Part shown: positions 47,075-55,108 of the stretch, piece by piece
Position numbering within the stretch: position 1 is the first letter of the stretch
Layout: each line of letters opens with the position of its first letter
From: Synechococcus sp. CBW1107
GTDB lineage: Bacteria > Cyanobacteriota > Cyanobacteriia > PCC-6307 > Cyanobiaceae
NCBI RefSeq assembly: GCF_015841355.1
Contig: NZ_CP064908.1
Location: forward strand, 3,038,001 to 3,102,000
DNA length: 64,000 bases
Direction: 5' to 3'
Position numbers and translations under genes: made by a program
The notes under the pieces: generated by a model
Database searches by the model: none
The model's input: the letters and a program-made list of their open reading frames with translations, nothing else
Told to the model about the DNA's origin: nothing

Positions 47075-48073
47075 TCAACCGGGCTGATGACCAGCCTGGT
47101 GCTGCACTAAAAACGCCTCGATCCAGTCGTGGTGTCGCTTCTGCAGGATCCGATCAGCGATCGTCGTGGCCTCCTCAGGGATGGAGAAGCGCTTGCGGAA
47201 GCCCTGGGTGAGGGCCTCCAGCAGGGGGCGAGGGAGCTGGCGGATGGCGCCGTGCAGCGTGCGGATCGTGGCCGCATCGAGGGGGAGCAGCCCCGGATCC
47301 TGCTGGGCTGCAGGGACAGCAGCCTGAGCCGGGGGCTCTGCCGGTGTCGATGCCCTTGCCTGGTGCTGGGGAGCTGGCTGGCCCTGCCGCGGGTGAGCCA
47401 TTGGGCGTTCTGGTGCCGCTGAGCTGGTCACCTCCCGCTGGCGCTTGTCGTAGAGCGCCAGTCCAAACGGGTTCCCGAAGGTCATCAATGCCCGCTTCAT
47501 GGCATCGGTCTCGGCTTCCTTGAGGGCGGATTCATGGGCCTGGCCCAGGTCAACGTCGATGCCGTGGCCGGCGCCGCTGCCCTCCCGAACCAGGGGTGCC
47601 AGGCCTCCAGCGGTGACGGTGACGCGCACACGGGCGGTGTAGGTGACGCCCCAGCCCGACTTCTGATCTCGGCTCGTGCCTCTGGCACCGATCAAGCGTT
47701 CGGCCTGGGCGACGCAGCGGACGGCGATGGTCTGGCGCTGCCAGCCATCGAAACCAAAGATGCGGTTCGCTTCCGCGATCACCTGCCAGCCTTCGAGGTA
47801 GTGGACCTTCGATCGGCCCTGCTCCCGCTGGCGGACGTTGGCCCGATCGAGGGGGGCGGAAAGAGCGGCGAGCTGTTCGGGGGAGAAGCCGGCAGGCGGA
47901 GCCTGGGGGGCTTCCGGTGCCGAGGCTGTTGCAGGCTCTGGCGCTGGAGTCTCCACGGCGCGATCGACGGAGCGGATCAGCTCCAGGGCTGAGGGAGGCC
48001 TCTGGACAGGACGAGGAGCAGCGGGCCGGCTGGTGGTGCTGGCCCCGTTGGTGGAAGGAGCGGCGACGGTCAT
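47075..48073 (-). CDS. Rad52/22-like ssDNA-annealing protein
   Basis: 332 residues from ATG 48073. A low-complexity N-terminus (Pro/Ala/Ser, about 1-80) precedes a Rad52-like core: YLEGWQVIAEANRIFGFDGW, SGWGVTYTARVRVTVTAGG, GSGAGHGIDVDLGQAHESAL and KEAETDAMKRALMTFGNPFG. It would anneal single strands during phage recombination. A C-terminal helical module (GAIRQLPRPLLEALTQGFRK, then IADRILQKRH) is shared with the protein at 60598-61323. It belongs to the Gp157/SLOG gene set on the same strand. Confidence 0.8.
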   Translation of the reverse strand: MTVAAPSTNGASTTSRPAAPRPVQRPPSALELIRSVDRAVETPAPEPATASAPEAPQAPPAGFSPEQLAALSAPLDRANVRQREQGRSKVHYLEGWQVIAEANRIFGFDGWQRQTIAVRCVAQAERLIGARGTSRDQKSGWGVTYTARVRVTVTAGGLAPLVREGSGAGHGIDVDLGQAHESALKEAETDAMKRALMTFGNPFGLALYDKRQREVTSSAAPERPMAHPRQGQPAPQHQARASTPAEPPAQAAVPAAQQDPGLLPLDAATIRTLHGAIRQLPRPLLEALTQGFRKRFSIPEEATTIADRILQKRHHDWIEAFLVQHQAGHQPG

Positions 48074-48173
48074 GACGGTGGACGCAATGGTGTGAGGAGG
48101 AAGGAGAAGGGGCCCGGCTGCACCACCGGAACCCCACATGCCGGGGGCCTATGGCCCCTACGGCCTATGGCCG

Positions 48174-48794
48174 TCAGTGGATGCGCCAGGAGCGGCGGGA
48201 GATCAGCTGGGCGCCGGTGATCTGCTGGCCTGCCTTGAGAGCCGCCTTGATGGCGGTCTTGTCGGCCGAGAAGGTGGTTTTGACGCAGAGCCACTCGGGA
48301 TCGAGCAGGGCCTCGCTTTCGATCTCGACCGCCTGCGACTTGCGGCTGCTGAGCTCGTGGTTGGGGAACGAGAAGCGGGTGGCCGTGGGCTGCAGCCGCG
48401 TGAGGACCAGGACCAGGGAGTCCTCCAGGGCATCGGCCCGGCCGGCGTCGGAGCGGGCCAGCTCGGTGAGCCGCTTGGCCTGCTGCTGGCGGTAGGCGGC
48501 CTGGCCGCGCAGGTGCTCGATCACCCAGCAGGTGGCATCGGCCTTGGCCGCAAGGGCGGCCTTGTTGCCCTCTTCTGCAAGCAGGGCAGCCTCGAGCTCG
48601 CCGAGGGCCTGGGCGCGACTGTCGTCGTCATCGGTTTCCAGCTGCTCGGCGAGCTGGCCGATGGCGGTGGTGAGCTCCTGGGCCTCGATGCCCAGCTGCC
48701 AGAGCGAGCCGGAACGCTGCAGGGAGCAGGAAGGCCCGGCGGCCTGAGGGATAGCCGGGGTGAGAGGCGCGATGGGGGTGGTGAGAACGGACAT
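48174..48794 (-). CDS. siphovirus Gp157-like protein
   Basis: 206 residues from ATG 48794. The N-terminal helical coiled-coil region (AQELTTAIGQLAEQLETDDD..., CWVIEHLRGQAAYRQQQAKR) and the C-terminal block FSADKTAIKAALKAGQQITG are those of Gp157 proteins. They are associated with phage recombination proteins and linked to resistance in streptococcal phages. Its position between the SLOG and Rad52-like genes is consistent. Confidence 0.75.
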   Translation of the reverse strand: MSVLTTPIAPLTPAIPQAAGPSCSLQRSGSLWQLGIEAQELTTAIGQLAEQLETDDDDSRAQALGELEAALLAEEGNKAALAAKADATCWVIEHLRGQAAYRQQQAKRLTELARSDAGRADALEDSLVLVLTRLQPTATRFSFPNHELSSRKSQAVEIESEALLDPEWLCVKTTFSADKTAIKAALKAGQQITGAQLISRRSWRIH

Positions 48795-48847
48795 GGCTTG
48801 AACGTGCGAGAAGGAGGAGGACGAGAAGAACGGGGCAGCGGTGCGCC

Positions 48848-49369
48848 TCAGGCGCCGAGGGGCTCCGGCGAGAAGGGCGGCGGCACTTCCATCACCACCA
48901 CCGGCACCGGCGAACGGGAGGAGCAGCGGCGGGCCTGCTGCACCAGCGAGGCCGTGCCTGCCCCACCGGGAAAGGCGATCACCAGCACCGAGGCGCTGAA
49001 CGCCGGGCAGGTGTGGGCCTGGGCCTCCACCAGGGCCTGCTCCAGCAGGAGGCGATTGCGGATCGGCCCGGCAGCACGGCCATGACGGCGCCAATCAGCG
49101 GCGAGGGCTTGGACCCGCCAGCCGAGCTGCTGGGCGGCACGGCCGATGGAGCGATCTGCGCCACGGGCCCCGCCATGCAGCAGCAGATGGACAGGCCGGC
49201 CACCGCTGCGCTGGAGCAGGGCGGAGGCGATGCGCTCCTGGGGCCAGACGAGATCACGGCCACCAGCGGCGACGATGACGACCGAGCGATGCGCCAGCAC
49301 CGGCGGCGGCAGGAGATCAGGGAGAGGCAATGCAGCGGCCTGGGCCACTGCAGCAGAGGACAAGCTCAT
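48848..49369 (-). CDS. SLOG-family (YspA/DUF2493-like) protein
   Basis: 173 residues. A Rossmann-like SLOG fold: VVIVAAGGRDLVWPQERIAS, PVHLLLHGGARGADRSIGRA, a middle ADWRRHGRAAGPIRNRLLLE, and a C-terminal FPGGAGTASLVQQARR. The GxxGAD and PGGxGT motifs bind nucleotide-derived ligands. It occurs with phage recombination genes. Confidence 0.75.
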   Translation of the reverse strand: MSLSSAAVAQAAALPLPDLLPPPVLAHRSVVIVAAGGRDLVWPQERIASALLQRSGGRPVHLLLHGGARGADRSIGRAAQQLGWRVQALAADWRRHGRAAGPIRNRLLLEQALVEAQAHTCPAFSASVLVIAFPGGAGTASLVQQARRCSSRSPVPVVVMEVPPPFSPEPLGA

Positions 49370-49804
49370 GAGCTACAGAGCAAACGAACGGGGCAAGTTG
49401 TCCGAGGATTTTGTTGCCGCAGGCGATGGGCTCGTGGCCTTTGGCGCAGCTCTTATTCTACCAGTACAAACGCACTGAGCAGCGGGCAGAGCGGCTGCGG
49501 GGCAATGGATCTACGCAAAGCAAAGCCATGCGCTGATGGATCGGAAAGCTGATAAGCAGACCCGCCAGATTCAGACCTGGATGCCCAACCGGCCGCGCAG
49601 CCGCGCGAGGAAACTTGGGGCCTCGCCCCAACCCCTACCGGCTGGAAGCGGCTCCGCTACCGCAGCCGCGGGAGGACAGCCATGCCCGCCACCCCCACAC
49701 CGGCCCCGGAGCGGAGGGCGGCGGCGGCTGGCCGATGCACGCCACGGCGTAGCCGTGGCACGCTGAAGGACGGCCGCTGCCGACCGGCGCCCTGCGGCGG
49801 TTGC
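49370..49804. other. intergenic, no gene seen
   Basis: 435 bases. A 36-codon frame (ATG near 49369, MSYRANERGKLSEDF...) has no support. The sequence 49600-49750 is GC-rich with poor coding signal. Confidence 0.3.
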
Positions 49805-50224
49805 TCAGCCCCAGGGAACGTCCAGGAACTCCACCAGCAGCACGCCCCGGTGGGTGCCATGGATCCTCACCAGGCCCGCCTTGGCAGCACGCTCCATGCC
49901 AGGACGCTCCTTGCGCACCTGCTCGGCGGTGGCCAGCACCCGAACCCAGCCGCCGGTCATGAAGTTCTCGCTGCCTGTCTCGAAAGCCTGCAGCCGCCGA
50001 TGCTGATTGGTGTTGCGTTCGTAGCACAGGCCCCCGCCGGTGGGATCCGCGCCCTCTGCCCAGACCTGATCAACCATCAGCTTCCCGATCGCCGGTGGGT
50101 CCTGTGCCGCTGCGTCAATGGCCTCACCATCGAGCACCAGCGGGTTGCCCGGGTCCTCGCGGTTGTCGGAAATGATCAGTCGGCTGGACACGACCTCAGA
50201 GCCCTTGGAGGATCGGCACTTCAA
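49805..50224 (-). CDS. hypothetical protein of phage-type gene set
   Basis: 139 residues from ATG 50224. The N-terminal part is polar (VVSSRLIISDNREDPGNPLV), the middle contains VWAEGADPTGGGLCYERNTN, and the end is GTHRGVLLVEFLDVPWG with hydrophobic strands. It fits the minus-strand recombination-gene set. I recognise no family. Confidence 0.5.
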   Translation of the reverse strand: MKCRSSKGSEVVSSRLIISDNREDPGNPLVLDGEAIDAAAQDPPAIGKLMVDQVWAEGADPTGGGLCYERNTNQHRRLQAFETGSENFMTGGWVRVLATAEQVRKERPGMERAAKAGLVRIHGTHRGVLLVEFLDVPWG

Positions 50225-50390
50225 TCCTGAAGGCCGTGAGTCGATGGGGCTGCAGCTGAGCTTTCAGTCTGATGGCGAATGGGAGAGAGCCTCTCCCACC
50301 TCGGACAGGGAAGGCCATGCGGAGCGGACGAGAGAGGGAATCTCTCCCCAAATCTCTCCCATCCCCCTTGCTCGATCCTTAAAAAGTCAG
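50225..50390. terminator. T-run after the tRNA-like fragment (minus strand)
   Basis: On the minus strand the tRNA-like fragment (3' end at 50391) is followed within 10 bases by GACTTTTTAAGG (50376-50387), a tract of the kind found just after tRNA genes. The rest of the stretch is gene-free. Confidence 0.35.
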
Positions 50391-50434
50391 TCGGGGCGAC
50401 AGGATTCGAACCTGCGACCTAGTGCTCCCAAAGC
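50391..50434 (-). other. tRNA-Pro(TGG) 3' fragment, putative attachment site
   Basis: On the minus strand this reads from GCTTTGGGAGC (anticodon loop with TGG) through the variable region to a canonical T arm GCAGGTTCGAATCCTGT and acceptor end CGCCCCGA. The 5' half (D arm, 5' acceptor) is absent: upstream sequence has no tRNA character. A 3' tRNA segment beside an integrase gene is the usual trace left when an element integrates into a tRNA gene. The complete tRNA should lie at the other end of the element, outside this window. Confidence 0.75.
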
Positions 50435-50617
50435 CCTTGAAATCGGGTCCCTCAGACCGGCTGCAATGACTGGGTTTGATGCTCAAAACCATTGCTGTTA
50501 CTGGCTTTTGTCCTGCCAGTCGATGGCGGGCTATGGCGGCGCGTGCCAAGCTTGGAAGGCGATTCTCTTGCACATTCTCTTGCAAGGGGTGTCGTGCGTG
50601 CCTGATTTCCTGGAGCC

Positions 50618-51889
50618 GTGCCGAAGCCCACCACCGCCCCTCGACCAGCCCGACAAGCCAAGGACCGTGGCTGGGTCGCAGCCCTGCGCTTGTCGCTCAC
50701 GTCAGATCTGGGGCCTCGCAGTGGCTGGACGGTTTCGGAGATGCGTGGGCGGGTTTTGCTGAACGTTTCCGCGTCTGCCGCCGGTGGTGCTCGCCAGCAG
50801 CGGGTTTTGCCATTGGCCTGGGCTGCTTCGGAGCGGCAGACCATCCATGCAGCAGTTCTTGCCATCCATGCCGATTTCAGCGATGGCGTGCCCCTTGATT
50901 TAGCCATTGAAACGCACGCGCGAATCCCTTCAGAGGAGACAAGTCTCGTGGGGACTACGGTCAGCGAGGCTATTAATTGGCCGCAGCTGATACAAGCATT
51001 CAAGGAGCACAAGCTCAGTAGTGGAGCGATCAAGCAGAGCACTTGGGATGAAATCTACTGGCGGCGTATGGTCGTGATTCTGGATGCGGTTGGAGGCAAG
51101 CGACGACCCATCTCATCAAAGCAACTGCTGGAGAGCGTGATTGACTCTTGGAAGGACAGGTCTGGATCGCGTGGTCGTCAGCTACAGGTTCAATTCACAG
51201 CTGCTCTTTTGCGCTGGTGCGTCGATTCGGAACGTCTGCCGACATCCTGGGCACCGCCTCTTGATCTCTCTGTTTATGTTGGCCGCAAGCGTGATGAACG
51301 AGGGATTACAACACCCATTGATGTTAGCCATGTGCTCGGTTTGGTGGAGGCCATTCCTGATCCGCGTTGGCGATTGGCGTTTCAGCTGATTGCTGCCTAC
51401 GGCCTCCGGCCAGAGGAACTGCAGCACTTGGAGAGTCGGAAGGGGCAGCTCTGGACGACCTACCAGAAGGTTTCCAGTCGGGGCCGAACCCGATCCAGGA
51501 TGCTGCGACTGTTGCCCTGCGACGACTGGGCGCAGGCCTGGCAGCTCGAGAAAGCATTTCGACCCGAGCTCATGCCACCGATGCGGCCGGGCCATGGAGC
51601 TGAAGACCTTGGCACCTACATGCGTCGCCGGATTCTCTGGCAACAGCTCCGGCGGGAGTATGAGGAGCAAGGCGAGAAACTCGTGCTCTATTCCTGTAGG
51701 CACGGCTATGCCCACCGCGCTCACATCATCTGTGAATTGCCGCCCAAGGTGGTAGCTGCTGCCATGGGTCATTCCGTCGAGACCCACTTAGCGGCCTACA
51801 GCCGCTGGTGTGGGGACGAAGTGGTGGATGACGCGTTCGCCAAGGCAGCGCGCAGGCTGGAGACTGCGTCAGCCGTGAAGGTGGCCTAA
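50618..51889 (+). CDS. tyrosine-type site-specific recombinase (integrase)
   Basis: 423 residues from GTG 50618. The C-terminal catalytic domain shows the tetrad: Arg in AAYGLRPEELQHLE (about 263), His/Arg in YSCRHGYAHRAH (about 360), and GH plus the nucleophile Tyr in AAAMGHSVETHLAAYSRW (about 393). The N-terminal 200 residues are a DNA-binding domain without recognised markers. It begins about 180 bases from the tRNA-Pro fragment and points into the element. It would integrate and excise the element between att sites. Confidence 0.88.
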   Translation: MPKPTTAPRPARQAKDRGWVAALRLSLTSDLGPRSGWTVSEMRGRVLLNVSASAAGGARQQRVLPLAWAASERQTIHAAVLAIHADFSDGVPLDLAIETHARIPSEETSLVGTTVSEAINWPQLIQAFKEHKLSSGAIKQSTWDEIYWRRMVVILDAVGGKRRPISSKQLLESVIDSWKDRSGSRGRQLQVQFTAALLRWCVDSERLPTSWAPPLDLSVYVGRKRDERGITTPIDVSHVLGLVEAIPDPRWRLAFQLIAAYGLRPEELQHLESRKGQLWTTYQKVSSRGRTRSRMLRLLPCDDWAQAWQLEKAFRPELMPPMRPGHGAEDLGTYMRRRILWQQLRREYEEQGEKLVLYSCRHGYAHRAHIICELPPKVVAAAMGHSVETHLAAYSRWCGDEVVDDAFAKAARRLETASAVKVA

Positions 51890-52715
51890 TCTCCACCCCA
51901 GGGTCCGACCTGTCTCCTACCCATCGGCGGCAGCCTTGGCCGTCCTGATCCGTTATGGAAGAAATGGATGGGACCGAACTGTTCCGCGAGATGTTATTAG
52001 ACGGTTTTAGGTCTCATTTTGGTCTGACCCGCTGTTGGCGCACCGTTTACTGACCGAGACCGACGTGGGCATTCCTGAACACAAGAAGAAACCCACGGCC
52101 ACCGTGATGCCGGTGAAGGGATGGCGGTCTCAGTTCGCAACCGTAACGAAATGGCCCTCAACTACGTACCGTCAGGCGACTAGGAGGCGCTGATGAATCT
52201 CATGGAAGACCTGGAGTTGGGCCGCGTCGCCGATTCCCGGCTTGCGGATGGGCAGGAGCTGCTGCGGGTCAACATTTTAGCCCTCTGTGTTCGGCTTCCC
52301 TTTGCAGACCCTGGAGGGAGTAGTGAAAGCTGATCGCATAGATTCTATTATGAGGGTCAAATCATGGCCATGCCTGCATCGGATTGTTGGTCTCTCCCAG
52401 TGCTGACCTCATCCAGAAGGCAGCCGCAGCTTGCATCATCCGCCCATCGCAGCTGGCAAGTTGGCTGCAGTTCAGATAGATGGTGTTGCACCGGTCAAAG
52501 TGCAGTCTCACAGGATGCAGTTCACCGCCGCGGGCGAGGCCTTTGAGAGGACCAGGCATGCGAGGTGGCTCCTTCACGCCACACATTTTTGTCGGTGCTT
52601 TCCAACAGAATGGAGTCTGGGATGGCCATCCATGCCTCGGCGTAGTGTGTTCCTAACGACGGAACAACCGAGAGAACGTTCAAACCCAGCATCATGGCCA
52701 GCCTGCTCGTGCAAC
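51890..52715. other. intergenic with decayed sequence
   Basis: 826 bases between the integrase and the first RiPP-cluster gene. One 46-codon frame (52193-52333) has a strong RBS (AGGAGG, 52182-52187) but no recognisable product. Two short minus-strand frames at 52362-52719 look like pieces of a degraded gene. I see no complete gene. Confidence 0.4.
52193..52333 (+). CDS. short hypothetical frame with good RBS
   Basis: 46 residues beginning MNLMEDLELGRVADSRLADG, with AGGAGG six bases ahead of the ATG. It is too short to place in a family. It may be a small gene of the mobile element or chance. Confidence 0.25.
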   Translation: MNLMEDLELGRVADSRLADGQELLRVNILALCVRLPFADPGGSSES

Positions 52716-53303
52716 TCAAAGAGCAGCATCTGGATAGGCTTCAACGAACCATGTGATCACATACTTCGGGCCCGAGATTGGAGGGCACCCTCGGTGCACA
52801 TGAGTCCAGAACGGCGGGAATAGCAGGACGCGACCTTCGACAGCAGCAACGGCGTCAGCTCCCCTGAACTGGGTCTCGCCCCCCACCTCCACCGAGTTCA
52901 GATAGGCAATGCCAGCCAGCACCCGATTGTCCGGCGGTGTGCTGTCGACATGCCAATCAAAGCCGTGCGAGGCGTCCGTGTAGCACTGCAGGACGAACGC
53001 CGTGCGCTTGAGCAAGTAGTGCGATGTGAGCAAATTTAGGGGGAAGTGTCGATCGTCCAAGGCGATCTCATATGCGCGCTCTAGGCACGACTCAAGCGAC
53101 TGCACCGGTCCCATGACCGAGGCATTCTTGGAGGCCTCGATGTCCCAGTCAATTGAGCGCTTTATCGGGTGGACCCCAAACTCAGTCCTCCCAGAAATAC
53201 CCTCGCCAGAAACCAGAAATAAAGCAATGAGGCGCCGACACAGCTCCTGTGGCAGAGCCTCGTCGACGATGGCAATGCTACCCGGGAGGCGTTTGAGCTT
53301 CAT
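52716..53303 (-). CDS. 2-oxoglutarate/Fe(II) oxygenase of prolyl-4-hydroxylase type
   Basis: 195 residues. The facial triad is visible as H118-x-D120 (GFDWHVDST) and a distal His at 168 or 170 (FWTHVHRG); a basic residue K180 (GPKYVITWF) would hold 2-oxoglutarate. GGETQFRG between them is typical of P4H-like enzymes. Such enzymes hydroxylate peptides or small molecules. It is divergent from the precursor gene across only 51 bases that hold a -10-like TATAAT and a palindrome, so the two are probably co-regulated. It is a likely tailoring enzyme of the cluster. Confidence 0.75.
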   Translation of the reverse strand: MKLKRLPGSIAIVDEALPQELCRRLIALFLVSGEGISGRTEFGVHPIKRSIDWDIEASKNASVMGPVQSLESCLERAYEIALDDRHFPLNLLTSHYLLKRTAFVLQCYTDASHGFDWHVDSTPPDNRVLAGIAYLNSVEVGGETQFRGADAVAAVEGRVLLFPPFWTHVHRGCPPISGPKYVITWFVEAYPDAAL

Positions 53304-53318
53304 GGGCGGAAACTGTAA

Positions 53319-53324
53319 TATAAT
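53319..53324 (+). promoter_or_regulatory. -10-like TATAAT upstream of precursor gene
   Basis: A perfect consensus hexamer 30 bases ahead of the precursor ATG (53355). Read on the other strand the same AT block gives TATATT (complement of 53317-53322), suitable for the divergent oxygenase. No good -35 hexamer is spaced correctly, so activator help is possible. Confidence 0.5.
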
Positions 53325-53329
53325 GCCTG

Positions 53330-53339
53330 TGTCCGGACA
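53330..53339. promoter_or_regulatory. palindrome TGTCCGGACA in divergent promoter
   Basis: A perfect 10-bp palindrome just downstream of the -10-like box and upstream of the RBS GGAAG (53345-53349). It lies between the two divergent genes and could be a repressor operator for both. No regulator gene lies in the cluster. Confidence 0.4.
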
Positions 53340-53354
53340 ACGCTGGAAGCTTTT

Positions 53355-54014
53355 ATGAAGCCTGATGAAGTTGCCAACCTGTTAAACCGCCTGGCAATGA
53401 GCTTGGCCCAAGGAGAGCTCGATCAGAATGCCCTCGATTCACTCGCCGATGTCGCCAGAATCGACGAGCTCATATGCACCATGTCCGAAGCAGATCGGCT
53501 TCGCTGGATGGTCTTCCGCTCGTTGGCAGCCGGGTCCTCCGATGGGGACAGACTAGGCGGCAACATCGCTGTCATCTTGAAGAACTGGGGGCGCCAGCAC
53601 CTGGCGGAGGCCGAGGAGGACCCTGGCGTGGCCGTCGTGATGAAGAACTGGGGGCGCCAGCTGCCCGCGGGACCCGACAAGGACCCTGACGCGGCCGTCG
53701 TGATGAAGAACTGGGGGCGCCAGCTGCCCGCGGGACCCGACAAGGAGCCTGACGTGGCCGTCGTGATGAAGAACTGGGGGCGCCAGCTGCCCGTGGGACC
53801 CGACGAGGACCTGGCGGACATCGACACCCAGGTGGTGATGAAGAACTGGGGCAGGCAAGACCTGGCCGAGCCTGGCTCGTCGTCTGTGGTGGTCATGAAG
53901 AACTGGGGGCGCCAGCATCTCGCCGATGACGATGGAGAGCCCTCTGATATGACCGTTGTTATGAAAAACTGGGGCAGGCAAGATCTCGCTTCTTCAGACG
54001 AAGGAGAGACCTGA
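53355..54014 (+). CDS. RiPP precursor with seven KNWGRQ core repeats
   Basis: 219 residues. Residues 1-70 form a helical leader (VANLLNRLAMSLAQGELDQN, then SLADVARIDELI) with no cysteine-rich or glycine-rich part. Then come seven copies of [VI][VIL][ML]KNWGRQ, with the lysine at residues 76, 97, 118, 139, 163, 182 and 204. Acidic, Pro/Gly/Asp-rich spacers of 13-18 residues separate them, as expected of cleavable linkers. Copies 5 and 7 use different codons from 2-4 for the same peptide, so the motif is under selection. Its stop overlaps the radical SAM start by one base (TGATG) and AAGGAGAG lies just ahead. The core W-G-R fits the aromatic-x-x pattern used for radical cyclophane formation. 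Modification is inferred. Confidence 0.85.
   Translation: MKPDEVANLLNRLAMSLAQGELDQNALDSLADVARIDELICTMSEADRLRWMVFRSLAAGSSDGDRLGGNIAVILKNWGRQHLAEAEEDPGVAVVMKNWGRQLPAGPDKDPDAAVVMKNWGRQLPAGPDKEPDVAVVMKNWGRQLPVGPDEDLADIDTQVVMKNWGRQDLAEPGSSSVVVMKNWGRQHLADDDGEPSDMTVVMKNWGRQDLASSDEGET
53580..53981 (+). repeat. in-frame peptide repeats of the precursor
   Basis: Seven coding repeats with unit spacing 63, 63, 63, 72, 57 and 66 bases. Units 2-4 are nearly identical in DNA (GAAGAACTGGGGGCGCCAG); units 5 and 7 share a variant (AACTGGGGCAGGCAAG). The array is coding, not a CRISPR. Confidence 0.9.
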
Positions 54015-55108
54015 TGCTCTCGCTCACCGCTCCGATATCCATCGATATAAACCTGACAAATATCTGCAATCTCAAATGCTCCTTTTGTTCAGCAACGCCC
54101 TTCAGTCACTCCAAGCAGACTAGCGAACTCACTCTCGATGAGCTCTCTCAACTCTTCGACCAGATCGACGAGATGGGTGTGTTCTTGGTACGTCTAGCTG
54201 GTGGTGAGCCGCTCGCCCGTCCCGATTTCCGTCAGATTCTGCATATGGTCTCACTACACGACTTTGAGTCGATCATTCTCACAAATGGGGTGCTCCTTAC
54301 ACCCCACTTATCCCACGAGATCAAGGCAAGCGGGGTGAACTCCGTCGCTATCAGCGTCGACGGCCCTAATGCCGACATACACGACAAGAGTCGGGGGGTG
54401 CCTGGTTCATGGGCCAAGTTGATGACCAACCTCGAAGGGCTGCGCGCCGCGGGTCTTCCCTACACCGCCATGTTGACGGTGACGGCAACCACGTGCCCCC
54501 ATGTGGTGGAGACAGTCCGGATCCTGGACACGCTGGGGTTCAACAGCGTGAACCTCATCCTCCTCAACTTCTCAGGACGTGCCCGGGAAGGTGGCGAATT
54601 CCCAAGCTGGGAAGCATGGGAACACGCATTTCTCGAGCTCACCTCTTACATCGAAGCGGGCAAGATCGGGCTGAAGGTATCGGTACTGCCGCCTCACGAA
54701 GACCCCGCTCCCTACGAGATGGTCGCCCCCCTCACTGCCGCCGGCCGACTGGATGCGCTCCATTCCGTCTGGGGTATCCCACCCCAGGCTCTGCAAGGCG
54801 ATGGAGATCTCGGCTGCGCGGCCGGCCGCACCCAGATGACCGTGTTCGAGAACGGCGACGTCTTTGGTTGCGAGCTGATGCGAGATTTTGCGCTCCTGCG
54901 TGCGGGAAGCGTTCGCCAGTCCAGCCTTGCCGAGATATGGGAGAGCAGTCAGGTCTTTCAAGAGCTAAGAGGTCTCCGAAAGGTCGATCTCGAAGGCAGC
55001 TGCAGCAGCTGTCCCATCACCGTATGCGGTGGTGGCTGCCGCGCATCAGCAGCAAATCGAACACGATCCATACGCGGATCCGACACCAACTGCCACCTTC
55101 ACCGATGA
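54014..55108 (+). CDS. radical SAM/SPASM peptide-modifying enzyme
   Basis: 364 residues. The radical SAM cluster is C18-x3-C22-x2-C25 (NICNLKCSFC), followed by GGEPLARPDF and SIILTNGVLL. The C-terminal SPASM domain carries the auxiliary clusters: C in GDLGCAAGR, C in DVFGCELM, then the block SCSSCPITVCGGGC and a last Cys near TNCHLHR. SPASM enzymes install carbon-carbon or thioether bonds in precursor peptides (for example streptide, triceptide, sactipeptide maturases). With no cysteine in the repeats, a Trp- or Lys-centred carbon-carbon link is the likely product. It is translationally coupled to the precursor upstream and the 76-residue gene downstream. Confidence 0.9.
   Translation: MLSLTAPISIDINLTNICNLKCSFCSATPFSHSKQTSELTLDELSQLFDQIDEMGVFLVRLAGGEPLARPDFRQILHMVSLHDFESIILTNGVLLTPHLSHEIKASGVNSVAISVDGPNADIHDKSRGVPGSWAKLMTNLEGLRAAGLPYTAMLTVTATTCPHVVETVRILDTLGFNSVNLILLNFSGRAREGGEFPSWEAWEHAFLELTSYIEAGKIGLKVSVLPPHEDPAPYEMVAPLTAAGRLDALHSVWGIPPQALQGDGDLGCAAGRTQMTVFENGDVFGCELMRDFALLRAGSVRQSSLAEIWESSQVFQELRGLRKVDLEGSCSSCPITVCGGGCRASAANRTRSIRGSDTNCHLHR

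Noticed and set aside
49369-49479. 36-codon frame starting MSYRANERGK
   Set aside because: No RBS, no family, and its start overlaps the divergent SLOG start.
50391-50480. Complete tRNA-Pro gene
   Set aside because: The 5' half (acceptor and D arm) is missing; only the part from the anticodon loop to the 3' end is present.
53355-53565. Nif11- or NHLP-type leader in the precursor
   Set aside because: The leader has the helical character but not the conserved residues of either family as I know them.
53580-53981. Regular repeats that could be taken for a CRISPR array
   Set aside because: The repeats are in one frame, code for KNWGRQ and have coding linkers; no cas genes are near.
53423-53981. 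Minus-strand repetitive frames across the precursor
   Set aside because: Shadows created by the repeats; the plus-strand frame has the RBS, leader and coupling.
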